Source: Apostichopus japonicus (taxonomy: Eukaryota > Echinodermata > Holothuroidea > Aspidochirotida > Stichopodidae). Taken from it: a stretch of 64,000 nucleotides of DNA. The notes under the pieces were generated by a model. That model did not search any database. It was given only the letters and a program-made list of their open reading frames with translations, and had not been told where the DNA came from. Position 1 is the stretch's first letter. The number at the start of each line of letters is the position of its first letter. Of this stretch, positions 1-11,804 are shown piece after piece. The DNA lies in the NCBI RefSeq assembly GCF_037975245.1, contig NC_092578.1, positions 498,001 through 562,000 of the forward strand. Reading direction: 5' to 3'. The position numbers were made by a program, and so were the translations under genes.

Positions 1-850
1 TACAGAGCGGGAAGGGAGGAACAAGGCTACGAGATACGCCCCAAGTGAAAACTCCCGACACTTAGGAGGTGCACGAGTAGCGAAACCCATGGAGAACATG
101 AAAATATGTACAAATATATGAAGGTTCAAACAAGAACAACAACAACGTAATCGAACCGCCTAGTATTGGATAGGAGTTCGCGGCATACAAGATACGTTAC
201 AAGGAGAAACACTTCCGACATATGGAAGCAACGTAACTAAACATATATGCATCGAAAACTTGTAAAAGGACGAAACATGTAAATAAGGGAGAGAACCCCC
301 TAACCGCGAACCAGCGGAGGGGGGAACAAGGCTACGAGGTACACCCCAAGTCATGAGACTCAGGGAGCGCACGTAGCAACAACTGGAGGAAACATGAAAA
401 TATACAACAATATATGAAATCAAGGATACTCCCGTCTTAACATGAAAAACAACGAAACGAGCCGACTATCTCGACTAATTAGGAGATATCGGAACGTGGC
501 TACAACTACGCTACAAAAGTGAAAACCCACACTGAAAGCGTAAAAATTAACGAAGTACATGAAAGCAAACATCTTATGCTAAGTAAGAAAAGCTGAAACA
601 CATGTACATACGGAAAAACATGCCTATCCGCGTAAACAAGGCGGTATAGGCAACGCTACAAATTACGCTACAAGGGGAAAACCCACACAAAAGCGTAAGA
701 AGTAACGAAGGTACATGAAACAAGCAAAACATATAATCTTTTAAAGTAAGAAAAGCTGAAACATGTACATACGAAAATATATGCCTATCCGCGTAAACAT
801 GGCGGTATAGGCAACGAACGAAGTAGTCTCGCAGAGCTACTACCTGTTAC
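1..850. repeat. Diverged tandem array of about 160-bp units, each with a hairpin
   Basis: Recurring blocks share words such as GGCTACRA, TACGCYACAAG, GRAAAC, AGCGTA and AACATGAAAATAT, with a period of about 140-165 bp. Between blocks lie inverted repeats at 152-180 (9 bp paired), 296-323 (10 bp), 462-492 (10 bp, one bulge), 621-652 and 782-813 (11 bp, one bulge, nearly identical to each other), and a weaker one at 823-843. The stems of the first three differ in sequence from each other and from the last two, yet stay complementary. Two units also carry a second small hairpin, CTCC/GGAG at 52-68 and CTTCC/GGAAG at 212-228. The first unit is cut by the window start. No coding potential or known family was recognised. 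It could be a tandem-repeat part of a mobile element or an array of structured RNA units. Confidence 0.6.
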
Positions 851-892
851 CCTAAAAACGTTACGTAAGAAAAAACGAACGCATGGGCGAGA

Positions 893-1210
893 GTGTACAC
901 TAAAAACAGCCCCCAAAAACACCCTTCCCTACAAGAAAAGGATACTTATCAGGCTGGAAAAGATCCTTGGAAGTGCAGAAGTCCTGATAGGAAACTTCTA
1001 GAGTATAAATCCAAGGTAATCCGGGCGAATTTCGCGAAAATTTTCCTAACTCCGAAAAACACATTGAGACACTTTGTGGGTAGAAAAATGAAGGAAGGCC
1101 ATTTGGGCCAGTGAGGGTGTACAGTGTTAAAAGATTACCAGGGCATTCTAGACACGGTAGAATGCGGTGCATAGGTTGTGGGGAGACAGGTAAGTGGGTC
1201 ACTCGTAAAT
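893..1210 (+). pseudogene. Possible decayed coding remnant with Cys-rich tail
   Basis: An open stretch of 73 codons begins at 893 and stops at 1112. A second plus-strand frame (codons from about 1084) then continues open to about 1221. It gives a basic peptide containing GRPFGPVRVYSVKR and then RMRCIGCGETGKWVTRK, with one Cys-x2-Cys pair. The two frames together look like a frameshifted C-terminal end of a transposase-like protein, whose ends in several DNA-transposon families carry Cys-x2-Cys motifs. There is no catalytic motif and no clear boundary, so this is a weak call. It could simply be chance open frame beside the repeat array. Confidence 0.2.
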
Positions 1211-1219
1211 ATATAAACC

Positions 1220-2314
1220 AGTAAGTTTTATAATTTTAAGTTTCAATTGCACAGTTTTGAATTACTTGTCATAGTGTTGCTCTGTTTAATACTGTATGTG
1301 TCCTACTTAAACCACTATATCCCATCCCCCACCCCTGATCATGAATTTGTGACCCCCCAGGCAGGACTAGTATCACTTTGCGAGGAAGAAATGCTTGAGT
1401 AACACTAAAGATATTTATGAAGGATTTCCAGTCTAAAGCATCATGAAATGTTTGGTACAGGTGTTCCTTGCTTTGTAATTCAGTAATTGGTATGTTCCAT
1501 ACAAGTGTTCATTGTTATGTGTGGCAAGCAATACCAGTGGCAATCTGTTATGCACTTTGAAATACCCTTGTTTAGGTCTGTAATATTTAAACCATATCAC
1601 AAGAGACCCCTTGTACATATTTGGGCCTCTTGTAGCACATAAAGTCAAGCTTGTCTCCTGCATAAGAACCATCCCTTAACCATCGGCAGCTTCGTTACCA
1701 AGATACAGTAATATTCAGAATGCTAGAATCAATGTCACGCTTGACTTAGATAAGGCAATACAGCTTTCGTCATTTATTGATACAACCGGCTTTTGGCAAA
1801 TATGACTAAAATTAGTTTCAGACAAGTTTATATCTACAGAAAGTGTAATAGAAAAGTGCAATAAAATTAGCCATACTTGCTGTGTGTAGTACTATAGGTA
1901 TGCAGTTTTGTTTGACTACAACCCCATTACCTTTAGTATTGTTTTGTGTGATGGGAGGCACCTGATCACAAGCAAAGAATTAATGATTTGGATAAACAAT
2001 GTTAGTTATCTATATACTTTGTACCAAAGAATATCATTCATCATGAAAATATAGCTTTGAATTAGAATTTAACAATCATTTGTTACACTGAATTATAGGT
2101 CAAAGGTCATCAGTTGGCAGACAAGTAAAATATTTGATGAACATTCTCCTTTTATGGACTTCATAATTTGCACATCTTTGATTGAGAAGTGATTATTACT
2201 ACTGAATAATAAAGCTCAGTCTGAGAGGTTTGATCTGCAGTGCTTACAAGTACAGATATTCTTGTATATTTGTCTATTCATTTATTTGATGTTTATTTGT
2301 TTCTTCCATTGCAG
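1220..2314. other. Non-coding, presumably intron upstream of the WW exon
   Basis: The stretch is AT-rich with no convincing exon, repeat array or RNA gene. The exon at 2315 starts in phase 0 behind a good acceptor, so an upstream exon must exist and this is most likely intron of the RhoGAP gene. Confidence 0.4.
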
Positions 2315-2407
2315 TGGTACTCATCACTGGATATGTCTCAGGGAGACGGCAAGAGATATTACTACAGCAATGATAACCCAGACGATGTAAGATGGCAGCT
2401 CCCCGAG
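2315..2407 (+). CDS. ARHGAP exon: WW domain
   Basis: The acceptor TTCCATTGCAG precedes 2315 and the donor GAG|GTATGG follows 2407. The exon is 31 codons, phase 0 at both ends. The peptide starts WYSSLDMSQGDGKRYYYSND and ends DDVRWQLPE. It has the first Trp, the central Tyr triplet and the second Trp-x2-Pro spacing of a WW domain, a module that binds Pro-rich ligands such as PPxY. The second aromatic position is Trp in VRWQLP, as in functional WW domains. The first residue is the conserved Trp, so the WW domain starts exactly at an exon boundary. Confidence 0.8.
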
Positions 2408-2612
2408 GTATGGCCTCCTATTACAATATTAAGTCTTTATATTACTCATACTTTCATATCTCTACACATATACCATACTCTAATGTACTAAGTAATCATG
2501 CTCACTCTGAGAGTAGGGAGGATACATAGGATGGTTATGAACTGACTGTGAGGGGGATAGAAAGGAATGGTGCTTGCATATTGCCAAACCAGGCAAGTTT
2601 AGCATCCCTTAT

Positions 2613-2669
2613 CCCTGAGGTGGGTGGACAACCTGAGATGGGTGGACACCCTGAGGTGGGTGGACACCA
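2613..2669. repeat. Short tandem repeat, 19 bp x3
   Basis: Three adjacent copies of CCTGAGGTGGGTGGACA with one G/A difference. Confidence 0.8.
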
Positions 2670-2986
2670 ACCTGAACACACAAGATAACTTGATAGAGAT
2701 GAATCTCTCTTGTCTTGGAAGGTACGTTATTGGCTGATGAGAATAAGTCATGCATGTATCGGTGTTTTTGACCAAGACTAGTCTTAGGGAATGATAGTAC
2801 AAATACCTTTCATTACTGTTATTTGGCAAGGATTAAGTAATTCTTTGCTGAGGGTTAGCATTTTAGTTAGCTAATGACAGGTCACATGGTATCGATGTGT
2901 TTTATAACATCAATCCCTATATCACAAAACTACTGCACTCATACATGCTTTGATCTAACATCTATAGCACTGCTATGCTCTATCTT

Positions 2987-3590
2987 GATGAGAGCCATCA
3001 GGTAATATTCTACCACTGTCCATCATGTGATGTATTCTGTTCTAACCCCCCCCATCCCCCTCCCCCTGATGAGAGCTATAAGGTAATATTCTAACACTGT
3101 CCATCATGTGATGTATTCTGTTCTATCTCCCCACCCCCCCCCCCGAGGAGAGCCATTAGGTAATATTCTAACACTGTCCATCATGTGATGTATTCTGTTC
3201 TATCTCCCCACCCCCCCTGATGAGAGCCATCAGGTAAGATTCTAACACTGTCCTTAATGTGATGTATTCTGTTCTAACCCACCCCCTCCCCCTGATGAGA
3301 GCCATCAGGTAATATCCTAACACTGTCCATCTTGTGATGTATTTTCTTCTAACCCCCCCCATCCCCCTTCCCCTGATAAGAGCCATCAGGTAATATTCTA
3401 ACACTGTCCATAATGTGATGTATTCTGTTCTCCACCCCCCCCCCCCCTGATGAGAGCCATCAGGTAATATTCTAAATATGTCCATAATGTGATGTATTCT
3501 GTTCTAACCCCCCACCCTGATGAGAGCCATCAGGTAATATTATAACAATGTCCTTAATGTGATGTATTCTGTTCTATCCCCTCCCCCCCT
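2987..3590. repeat. C-rich minisatellite, about 75 bp x8
   Basis: Eight units each hold GAGAGCCATCAGGTAATATTC, then CACTGTCC, TGTGATGTATTCTGTTCT and a variable poly-C tract. Most units contain a 6-bp stem CTGATG-N5-CATCAG, and a donor-like CAG|GTAATA follows it. The C-tract length varies between units, as expected from slippage. Confidence 0.9.
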
Positions 3591-4280
3591 TCTTTCCATC
3601 ATAGTATCTAGGAGTGTCTTTGTTTTTAACACAAAGGTTGGTATGTTTGTATACTTGGTACCTCAAAGTGCCTTAGTTATGTTTAGAGAGGTAAGTAGAG
3701 GTGTTGGTTAACATCCTAGCAGGTGTGTTGTGGGATATTTTTCCATACCCTATCATGTCCTATGTTCCATTGGTACAAGTACGTTATCATGCATTGGTTT
3801 TTTGTGTCATTTCCTCGACCATCAGATGCGCTCACCTGGATCAAGGTTAAGCTATCCTTCCTTCTCGGTAAGGTTGAAAAAAGACACCACAAACAAATGC
3901 AAAGTACTCATCAAAATGTTGGCAATGCTGCCAGTTCACCTCAAAATATATATCTTTTAATAATTTGCTAGTCTTTCATAGTGTATAAATGGATATTGGT
4001 TTTGGGTCTATTAATTTGGTTTACTCAGCTGTAGACAGGTGTGGTCATTATTATCATCACTCACTGTCGGGGCTGCTTCACCATAAAAAAAAGATATTTA
4101 TTTACAATATTAGCTTTTGGCTTAACTTGAACAGGACCAATTATGTTAGCTGTTCAAAGTTATTTTGTAAAACATGACATATAGAAGGCCCTTTCTGATT
4201 TCTTGCCAAAGGCAAAAGAAATTTATGCCATTTATACGGTGATGGGGTGTTGGTGTGTGAGGGAGTGCATGTGTATACAC

Positions 4281-4439
4281 ATAATGAATGGTTATGAGTG
4301 CAATAGTGCAAATATTTCATGAGTTGAAAGATGGAATGTTCCATTTAACGAGGCGCAGCCGAGTTGAATTGAACAAACTACATCTTTCAACGAATGAAAT
4401 ATTTGCACTATTGCACGAATGGAAACCATTCATTATTTG
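4281..4439. mobile_element. Foldback/MITE-like inverted repeat element
   Basis: The left arm 4281-4333 and right arm 4381-4439 are imperfect reverse complements over about 55 bp; both contain GTGCAATAGTGCAAATATTTC or its complement. The loop contains AACGAGGCGCAGCCGAGTTG. No target-site duplication was clear. No coding sequence lies inside. Confidence 0.6.
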
Positions 4440-6425
4440 TTTTATAGAACACCTTCAAATTTGAATATAATTGGATGTAAAATGCACTCATGCAACAGAT
4501 TGTTTTGAACAGACATGTTTCTCTGCTCTCTTACCATTGAAAAAAGTGCTATCAAAAAAGTATAACCCATGGTTCTATTTCATAGAGTGCAATAGAGCGG
4601 ATTTTGCATGCAATCGACGAGCAATTGACCAATCAAATGGCTGGAATATAATTAGGTGTTGTATAATACCTAATAGCTTTACTTGTAAACACAATACTTA
4701 AAATAGTACATGGTAGTTCAGCTTTATACCTGATATGGATCCACTTAACCAATAATAACGATATGCTGAACTTCATACTCACAATGTGGAATCGCCTTAC
4801 AGAGTTAAGGAATGTTATAGTTGAGAAGAGATAAAAAGGTCCTCTTTCAAGATCTGAAAGACCTAGGAACTACAAACTCCAAAAGTTAAAAGATAAATTT
4901 GAGATATGCAGATCCACCTCAGTTTTTACGAAAACCCTATAGTTTTCTATGGAATTCACAGGTCATTGAAGTCAATAGAGGTCAAAGTTTAACACCTTGT
5001 CAACTGTGAAAATCTATGCAGTATTTAAACATGATATCTCCTATGAAACATTCAAGTTAGTAAGTTTTGTGGTTGGAGTTTCTTACCACACACACCTTTT
5101 ACTTCCACTGTTATGAAGCTTATAATATTTATTGGGTCAGGGGAACCATGTGCAATCAATTGTGTAATAATGTAACCATGTAAAACATAATGTGTCAATC
5201 TCCTACAGGTTATATAATACTTCTAGCAACAGCCCACATGCGAGTGTAAAACGTGGGTAATATAGTTACTTTCTGCAAAGTTTGACCTCAAAAGAAGCAT
5301 TCTAAGTTTGTCACCCAGGATGACTGCCATTAATGATTGGCATTCTAATTTTCATTCTAAGCATGGTAATTAGCAATAGAGTCTTTCTGCAAACACTACC
5401 TTAAAGTGAACCACAGTGTACCAATAAGAACAAGCAAGCTTGCCTGATAAAAATGTAAATATGTATGAATGAAATATAGCTGTATACATTTCTTGTTGTA
5501 GTTTGTTGTTGCCTTCTCTTTCACCTACTTCCTGAAAATGGAACAAAGTTTTCACTTGCTATATCAGAAGTAGTTAGTTAGCTTTATTTAAATGACTTTA
5601 CAGTACACCATTGATTTTACTTGCACTGTTATTCTGCCCTACAAGGTCTTCTGACCCTTTGCACATTTTCATGCCTCATATTTAATCAAACAATAATTTG
5701 TCTGCTTCCTTTGTACATATATTTCGTACAAAAGTACTTATCTTTGAGCTAGAACAAAAGTCAACTGCTATGAGATTTACCTGTCATGTAAAATAATCAT
5801 GAATTACTTCATTGCACCTGACCAATGCAAAATGTAGCGCTGCACATATGCTAGAATATTAGTAGGTGTTTAAGGTCTGATAAATTACTGCAAGATTTAT
5901 AAGGAATGTTGTTTCCTTTCTATATGTGAACATTTACTAAGTGAACTGATCATACACTTAGGAGCATGACTTCAAACTTCCAATACAAAGAAAACCTGTG
6001 TGGCCATATCATGGTTGTTGCACAGTTTGCTGTATGGTTACCTACTCTTGTATGAGAGATGCTATTGTATGAAACGTAGAAGCGAGCTTTTCCATCAGAC
6101 ACCAATGTTCCCTTCATATGGACGCAAACAAGAACCTCACCAACGAATGTAAATGAATGTATGCATGCCTAGTGGCCCGTTTGAACTGGATAGCTTCTGC
6201 ACTAAATTAATTTGTGAGTATTACTCACAGGTGTCAGAAAGAGTTGAGAGTTTGTAAATATGCTGTGACCTTTCTACACCTCTAAGTATACAGTAGTGTG
6301 TGCAGATAGCCTGTTTCATCTGCGGATTTGCCCAAAATATTGTTGTGCTTCCTGTATAGCAAATAAATCTTTTTTAACTCAGGAAGATGAACTCTTGCTA
6401 TATTGCTAGCTAATCATACACATAC

Positions 6426-7135
6426 ATTTAGATGAAACCAAGTGTATAAACCTAACCATGTATATTATTAAAACAAGTATAGCATCAGACCAAGTGTATT
6501 ACCTATTAACAAAGTGTAACCTAACCATGTGTATTACCAACCAAAGACATGGCCAGATCAAGTGCATTATCAAACCAAGTGCATAATCCAATCAAGTGTA
6601 TTACCTAGCTAAGTGTATTATTGAAACAAGTATAGCATCAGACCAAGTGTATTACCTATTAACAAAGTGTAACCTAACCATGTGTATTACCAACCAAAGA
6701 CATGGCCAGATCAAGTGCATTATCAAACCAAGTGCAAAATCCAATCAAGTGTATTACCTAGCTAAGTGTATTATTGAAACAAGTATAGCATCAGATCAAG
6801 TGTATTACCTATTAACAAAGTGTAACCTAACCATGTGTATTACCAACCAAAGACATGGCCAGATCAAGTGCATTATCAAACCAAGTGCAAAATCCAATCA
6901 AGTGTATTACCTAGCTAAGTGTATTATTGAAACAAGTATAGCATCAGATCAAGTGTATTACCTATTAACAAAGTGTAACCTAACCATGTGTATTACCAAC
7001 CAAAGACATGGCCAGATCAAGTGCATTATCAAACCAAGTGCATGATCCAATCAAGTGCATTACCTAACCAAGTGTATTATTGAAACAAGTATAGCATCAG
7101 ACCAAGTGTATTACCTGTTAACAAAGTTTATAACC
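6426..7135. repeat. Minisatellite, 153 bp x about 4.6
   Basis: The word AGCATCAGA recurs at 6481, 6634, 6787, 6940 and 7093, exactly 153 bp apart. Within a unit there are about seven degenerate AAGTGTATTAC sub-repeats of roughly 20 bp. Because 153 is a multiple of three, a frame stays open from 6596 to 7045, giving a 51-residue periodic peptide. There is no sign that it is a gene. Confidence 0.9.
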
Positions 7136-8644
7136 ATTAATGCCCTATCGCAGTAAATGGTTACCTTTCTACTCATGAACCAAGAATAATTCCAAGTATT
7201 TTTACTTTGTTATATAATAAATATAAATTGATATTATATAGTACCTGAATGTATCATAAATCAAGCTCTTCAATCCATAGTATTCATTGGTTAATGGTTT
7301 TAATCAACTGGGTAAAGGGAACTTCCTCCACTCCATGCCAAAATATGGCCTTTTTGCCTGATAATGCAAAAGAAATGCCTCCCAAATGAAGAGCCTTCCT
7401 GAGCGTGCACACTGTGCTGATCTGTAACCTCAGGGGATAATGTAGTAAATGATTCCTAGTTAACACGTTTACGTTTTCTGATATAATCGTTAATTATAGA
7501 CTATTAACATGTATGTATAATGCCAACAATAACACCCACTCAGTTCACAAAGTATGAAAGAAAACAAGCCAGAATACCTTTCTTAAGAAAATGAAAGTAG
7601 ATTCATAACACAAAGCTATAGGGTTGAATGTGGTTGAATGTAGTTGATGCTGTTACTTTCATAGTTTTACTGGTTATTCTTCTGCTAGTTAAACGATTTG
7701 GCTGATTGAAGCTCAAAGGTTGATTATAACTCTGATTCACAGGTAAAGAGAGAGATAGGGAGAGCACACTTTGGTTACAGTACTGAGAGTAGGTAGTGGA
7801 ATGCATGTAAGCCAGTAAAAAGAGATAGTTTAACTAAGAAGAAAAACAGGACCATCAGTCAACAACTAAAGGAAAAAATATATAAGGATTATTAAAAACG
7901 ATAGAAGTATTAGATTAGGTATTAAGTAAATAATTGTTCCAGGTGTGTAGCTGGAGCATGAGTTAATAACAAGGAAGTAAGACGAAGCTGCACCTATCAA
8001 GGTTTCATGTGCTACTAACATTTGCTTCAACTCTCGACTCTGGAGGTTCTTTTCATAATTCAGGGACAAAGCAGCTTCATTATTTGTGAAGGATCGTAGC
8101 AAACTTGTTAGTAAGCTGAGACGACTAGTGGAGTTGGAGGGTTTGAATTGGTAAAGTATGACTGTTGTTGCTTGGCATTGCTTTGCTATAAGAGTATGTT
8201 TTGTAACATTAGAATTGATATGTGAGTACAAGGATCTAAGTGAGAGGACTAATAATTCATCTTCCACTAGTATCTCGAATAGATTTCAAAACATCCTCAA
8301 GTTGAAGTTCAAATCCACAAGAGTGCGTACAAGTATTAAAAGGCAGTGATGCTAAAATATATGGGATCAAGTCTGGGTAAGGTACCTCAGGGATTATATT
8401 AGTTCCTTCTTAATCTACTAATCACTGCATCAATAAAACTTTTTACTAAGCAGTTGTTTAGGATGGCTGTGGTAATTTGAAGTAATTAATTGCTGTACAT
8501 TAGTTAAACTATGTTTCATTATCAGTGTTAAACTATGTTTCATTATCATTAACTATGTTTCATTATCAGTAATGAAGTTTCAGTTCAATCCAATTGCGTC
8601 TCTTATATTTATAAAAATGTATATAAAATGTATATTTTTAATAG

Positions 8645-8689
8645 AGTTTGGGAGATGCAGAAACAGTTTTTCATAATCAAATGGAAACT
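8645..8689 (+). CDS. ARHGAP micro-exon (45 nt, probable)
   Basis: Acceptor TTTTTAATAG and donor ACT|GTAAGT bound a 45-nt segment encoding SLGDAETVFHNQMET in phase 0-0. This matches the phases of the exons before (2407) and after (13729). It adds 15 residues to the linker after the WW domain. The fit of both splice sites and phase is the only evidence, so it may be an alternative cassette or a chance match. Confidence 0.5.
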
Positions 8690-9512
8690 GTAAGTAGTGA
8701 ATTATAACTCATTAAGTTATTAATACTCATTGACATGATGCCTTAATTATTAATAATAGTGAGCAGGTGTGTCAAAATTGCTATCTAAAATAGTCAACCA
8801 AGTGCAAACAACTGGTCATGAATGTTTTGATATAATGTATTGTGTGTATTGTAATGGCTGAATAGTGCAATATGTGTTGTATGTTTTACTATGCATTCTT
8901 TGGGTAGCAATGTACTATAGCAATATAGCATAGTACATGTAATAGCAGCAATGGCTTACATTACTGACATAGTACCTACTGTTTATACTGCTTTTAATTG
9001 CACATGTTATCTTAAATCATGATGCAGTTTGTAGGATTACATCGAGGGGGAGGGGTGGGGGAATAGAAGGGAATCCTTCCAGATATATCTATGTCACTCT
9101 TGGGAAGGTTATTTTATTGGATTTAGTCCAAGGTTGGTGTAGACACTTCATCTTGTGTGTGTACAGTAAGTCCATATGACAGATTCTGTGTATTGATAGG
9201 CCTAGCTGGAAGGAGGAGCCCCTCAAACAGACCTACTAATACTAGTACTTGCTGATTAAGATATAAATACATCAAAGGTTATGTTTATTAGGTTCTGGAA
9301 CATTCAGTATGTTAAATTACCATTGGCAAGCAGAAACCTCTACCCCTTCAATGTTTTTTTTTATCTTTTCATGTTCATTAAATATCATCAAATTCAAACT
9401 CGGTAGTCTATGGTCACACTTTACCTGTAATATATATCACAATATTGAAAAATTAGAAAAAGAATAAATAGTTTAGTCTTTTGTACTTTGCATGGTTGTC
9501 TTTGCATGCAAT

Positions 9513-10056
9513 CACCTTGCATGAAGACAGACACTATTCCATAGCAACTGCTGTAATCCAGCATAGGACTTGCATGAAGACAGACACTATTCCATAGCAA
9601 CTAATCGAGCATAGGACTTGCATGCAGACTGACACTATTCCATAGCAACACATCCAGCATAGGACTTGCATACAGACAGACACTATTCCATAGCAACACA
9701 TCCAGCATAGGACTTGCATAAAGACAGACACTATTCCATAGCAACACATCCAGCATAGGACTTGCATAAAGACAGACACTATTCCATAGCAACTGCTGTA
9801 ATCCAGCATAGGACTTGCATGAAGACAGACACTATTCCATAGCAACTAATCCAGCATAGGACTTGCATGAAGACCGACACTATTCCATAGCAACTAATCG
9901 AGCGTAGGACTTGCATGAAGACAGACACTATTCCATAGCAACTAATCCTGCATAGGACTTGCAAAAAGACAGACACTATTCCATAGCAACTTATCCAGCA
10001 TAGAACTTGCATGAAGACAGACACTATTCCATAGCAACTAATTGAGCGTAGGACAT
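9513..10056. repeat. Minisatellite, 48/53 bp x11
   Basis: Eleven copies of GACACTATTCCATAGCAAC occur at 48-bp spacing, or 53 bp when the unit carries an extra GCTGT between CAACT and AATCC. Variants include ATCGAG/ATCCAG and GCATAG/GCGTAG. Repeating minus-strand open frames across it are artefacts of the periodicity. Confidence 0.95.
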
Positions 10057-11575
10057 GAGTAAGATATCCGCAGTGCAAAATACTGAAATAGTCCTGTCTG
10101 GTGTCCCTGCGGCATTTCTAAGTATTTTCAGACCTCGCCAGAGAGTGTGTTTTCATTTGCAGGCAGTCAAGTTAGGGGGAAATTGTGTTTGTATAGGAAA
10201 ATGAAGGAATTAACCGTGAATGGACTGGGAATGTAGCTTAACGCTCCAGAGTTTGAAATGGATGGTAGGTGAACAGAATTAATATTTGAGAAAAAGGTGA
10301 GATGAAGCCATATGCAAGATAATTAATTTCATCATCATTATAGTACTCTATGAGAAGAGGATGCCAAGCTGAAGATTAAGTCTGCTTGGCAATTGGGTGA
10401 TTGAAGCATAGTTGATAAAATGTTTTGTTTGATTCTGAAGGAAACAATAATATTTAGGGTAAAGAACAATGCTTTGGTGGTGTAAGTTTTCATATCCCTC
10501 TGAATTCTTTACAGTAAAATGCAGAAAACCTGTCAGATCTTACTAATCTTAAACAGTAATAATGTATTGATTGATCATTTATTCATTCAGAGGACATTAT
10601 ACTTCAATAACATATCAGTTGTAAGTGATGTTTCTAGTAACACACAAGACACAGTGCAAAGAGAAGAATAGAGTTGCTCACACTGTATGTGATTAATCAC
10701 CCATTTCATTCCTAACAATAATTTGTAATGATTGTTGTATTCATTACAAGGTTGATGAAGGGTGCTGGGGGGTTTTGGAAAGAGTGGGAGGGGAATGGCA
10801 GGCAGATGGGTATGGGGGTGGTGAAGGGAGAAAGGATGATGAAGGAGTATGAAGTGATGTAAATTGTATTTGAAGTATAGACATGTCAGAATATGTCACT
10901 GCATTTTAAGCTCACACGGTTCGTTTCAAAATCTGCATAACTTTTTATGATAGTAAACCTAAAAACATGCAGACAAGTATATATGTGAGTTGCCTATTGA
11001 TACATTAAAGTGCATTTCCCTCTCTAGGATCTTAACGACAAACAGACACACCAAGTGAATAATTTAATCTGTTGTAGATAGAGAGATGATGTCGTTGATG
11101 AGTAAGACCGATAGATGCTAGAGGAGATTGCTTCCTGGTTTACTACAGCCATTATGATACTCCTTATGTATCTGTATATGTATGTACAGTATTAAGTACC
11201 ACACAGGGAAGTCTCATAGGCCTAGGGAAGTATCACCTCATAACATCTGTAATGATAACAAATTATTGCTAAAGGCTGCAATTCAAAAGATGCAAAGGCT
11301 GTACTGATATAATGTATACCTATATTGTGTATGAACATTGTATTCAAAGTCTAAAGTTGTTGATACGTATTTCCAATAGAAATATGTGTGGAAGAAGGCA
11401 GATTGGGAGAGGGGGTTTGGGATGGGGATTGCTTTTTAATACTTAAAAAGCAGGTGACTAGTTTGGTAATGGTGTTAAACTAACGATAAACAGATAAATT
11501 TTGTATCATTTAACATTAATTACATAATCTCTGAATTCCATATCATTTGCTATACCAATGTATAAAGATTCATCT

Positions 11576-11804
11576 CTGACATAGCGTACCCCAGACTGAC
11601 ATAGCGTACCCCAGACTGACATAGCGTACCCCAGACTGACATAGCGTACCCCAGACTGACATAGCGTACCCCAGACTGACATAGCGTACCCCAGACTGAC
11701 ATAGCGTACCCCAGACTGACATAGCGTACCCCAGACTGACATAGCGTACCCCAGACTGACATAGTGTACCCCAGACTGACATAGCGTACCCCAGACTGAC
11801 ATAG
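11576..11804. repeat. Near-perfect 20-bp minisatellite x11
   Basis: Eleven head-to-tail copies of CTGACATAGCGTACCCCAGA, plus a partial twelfth. Only one base differs (C to T at 11765). The near identity points to recent expansion or active homogenisation. Confidence 0.97.

Larger units (their letters stand above)
2408..8644 (+). other. ARHGAP intron (WW exon to micro-exon)
   Basis: A 6.2-kb intron. It holds a short 19-bp repeat (2613-2669), a C-rich 75-bp array (2987-3590), a foldback element (4281-4439) and a 153-bp array (6426-7135), all listed separately. In 4640-6420 and 7140-8640 nothing beyond AT-rich sequence was recognised. Confidence 0.6.

Noticed and set aside
2987-3590. Hammerhead ribozyme array (CTGATGAG in each unit)
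   Set aside because: The second core element (CGAAAC) and a matching cleavage-site stem are missing; CTGATG is simply one arm of a short hairpin.
9534-10078. Minus-strand repeat open frames (CYGIVSVFMQVLC-type)
   Set aside because: Produced by the 48-bp period; no start context, splice sites or variation pattern of a coding gene.
11506-11802. Three overlapping minus-strand frames (SVWGTLCQSGVRYVSLGYA)
   Set aside because: Three frames of the same 20-bp repeat are open simultaneously, so the openness is only lack of stops in the unit.
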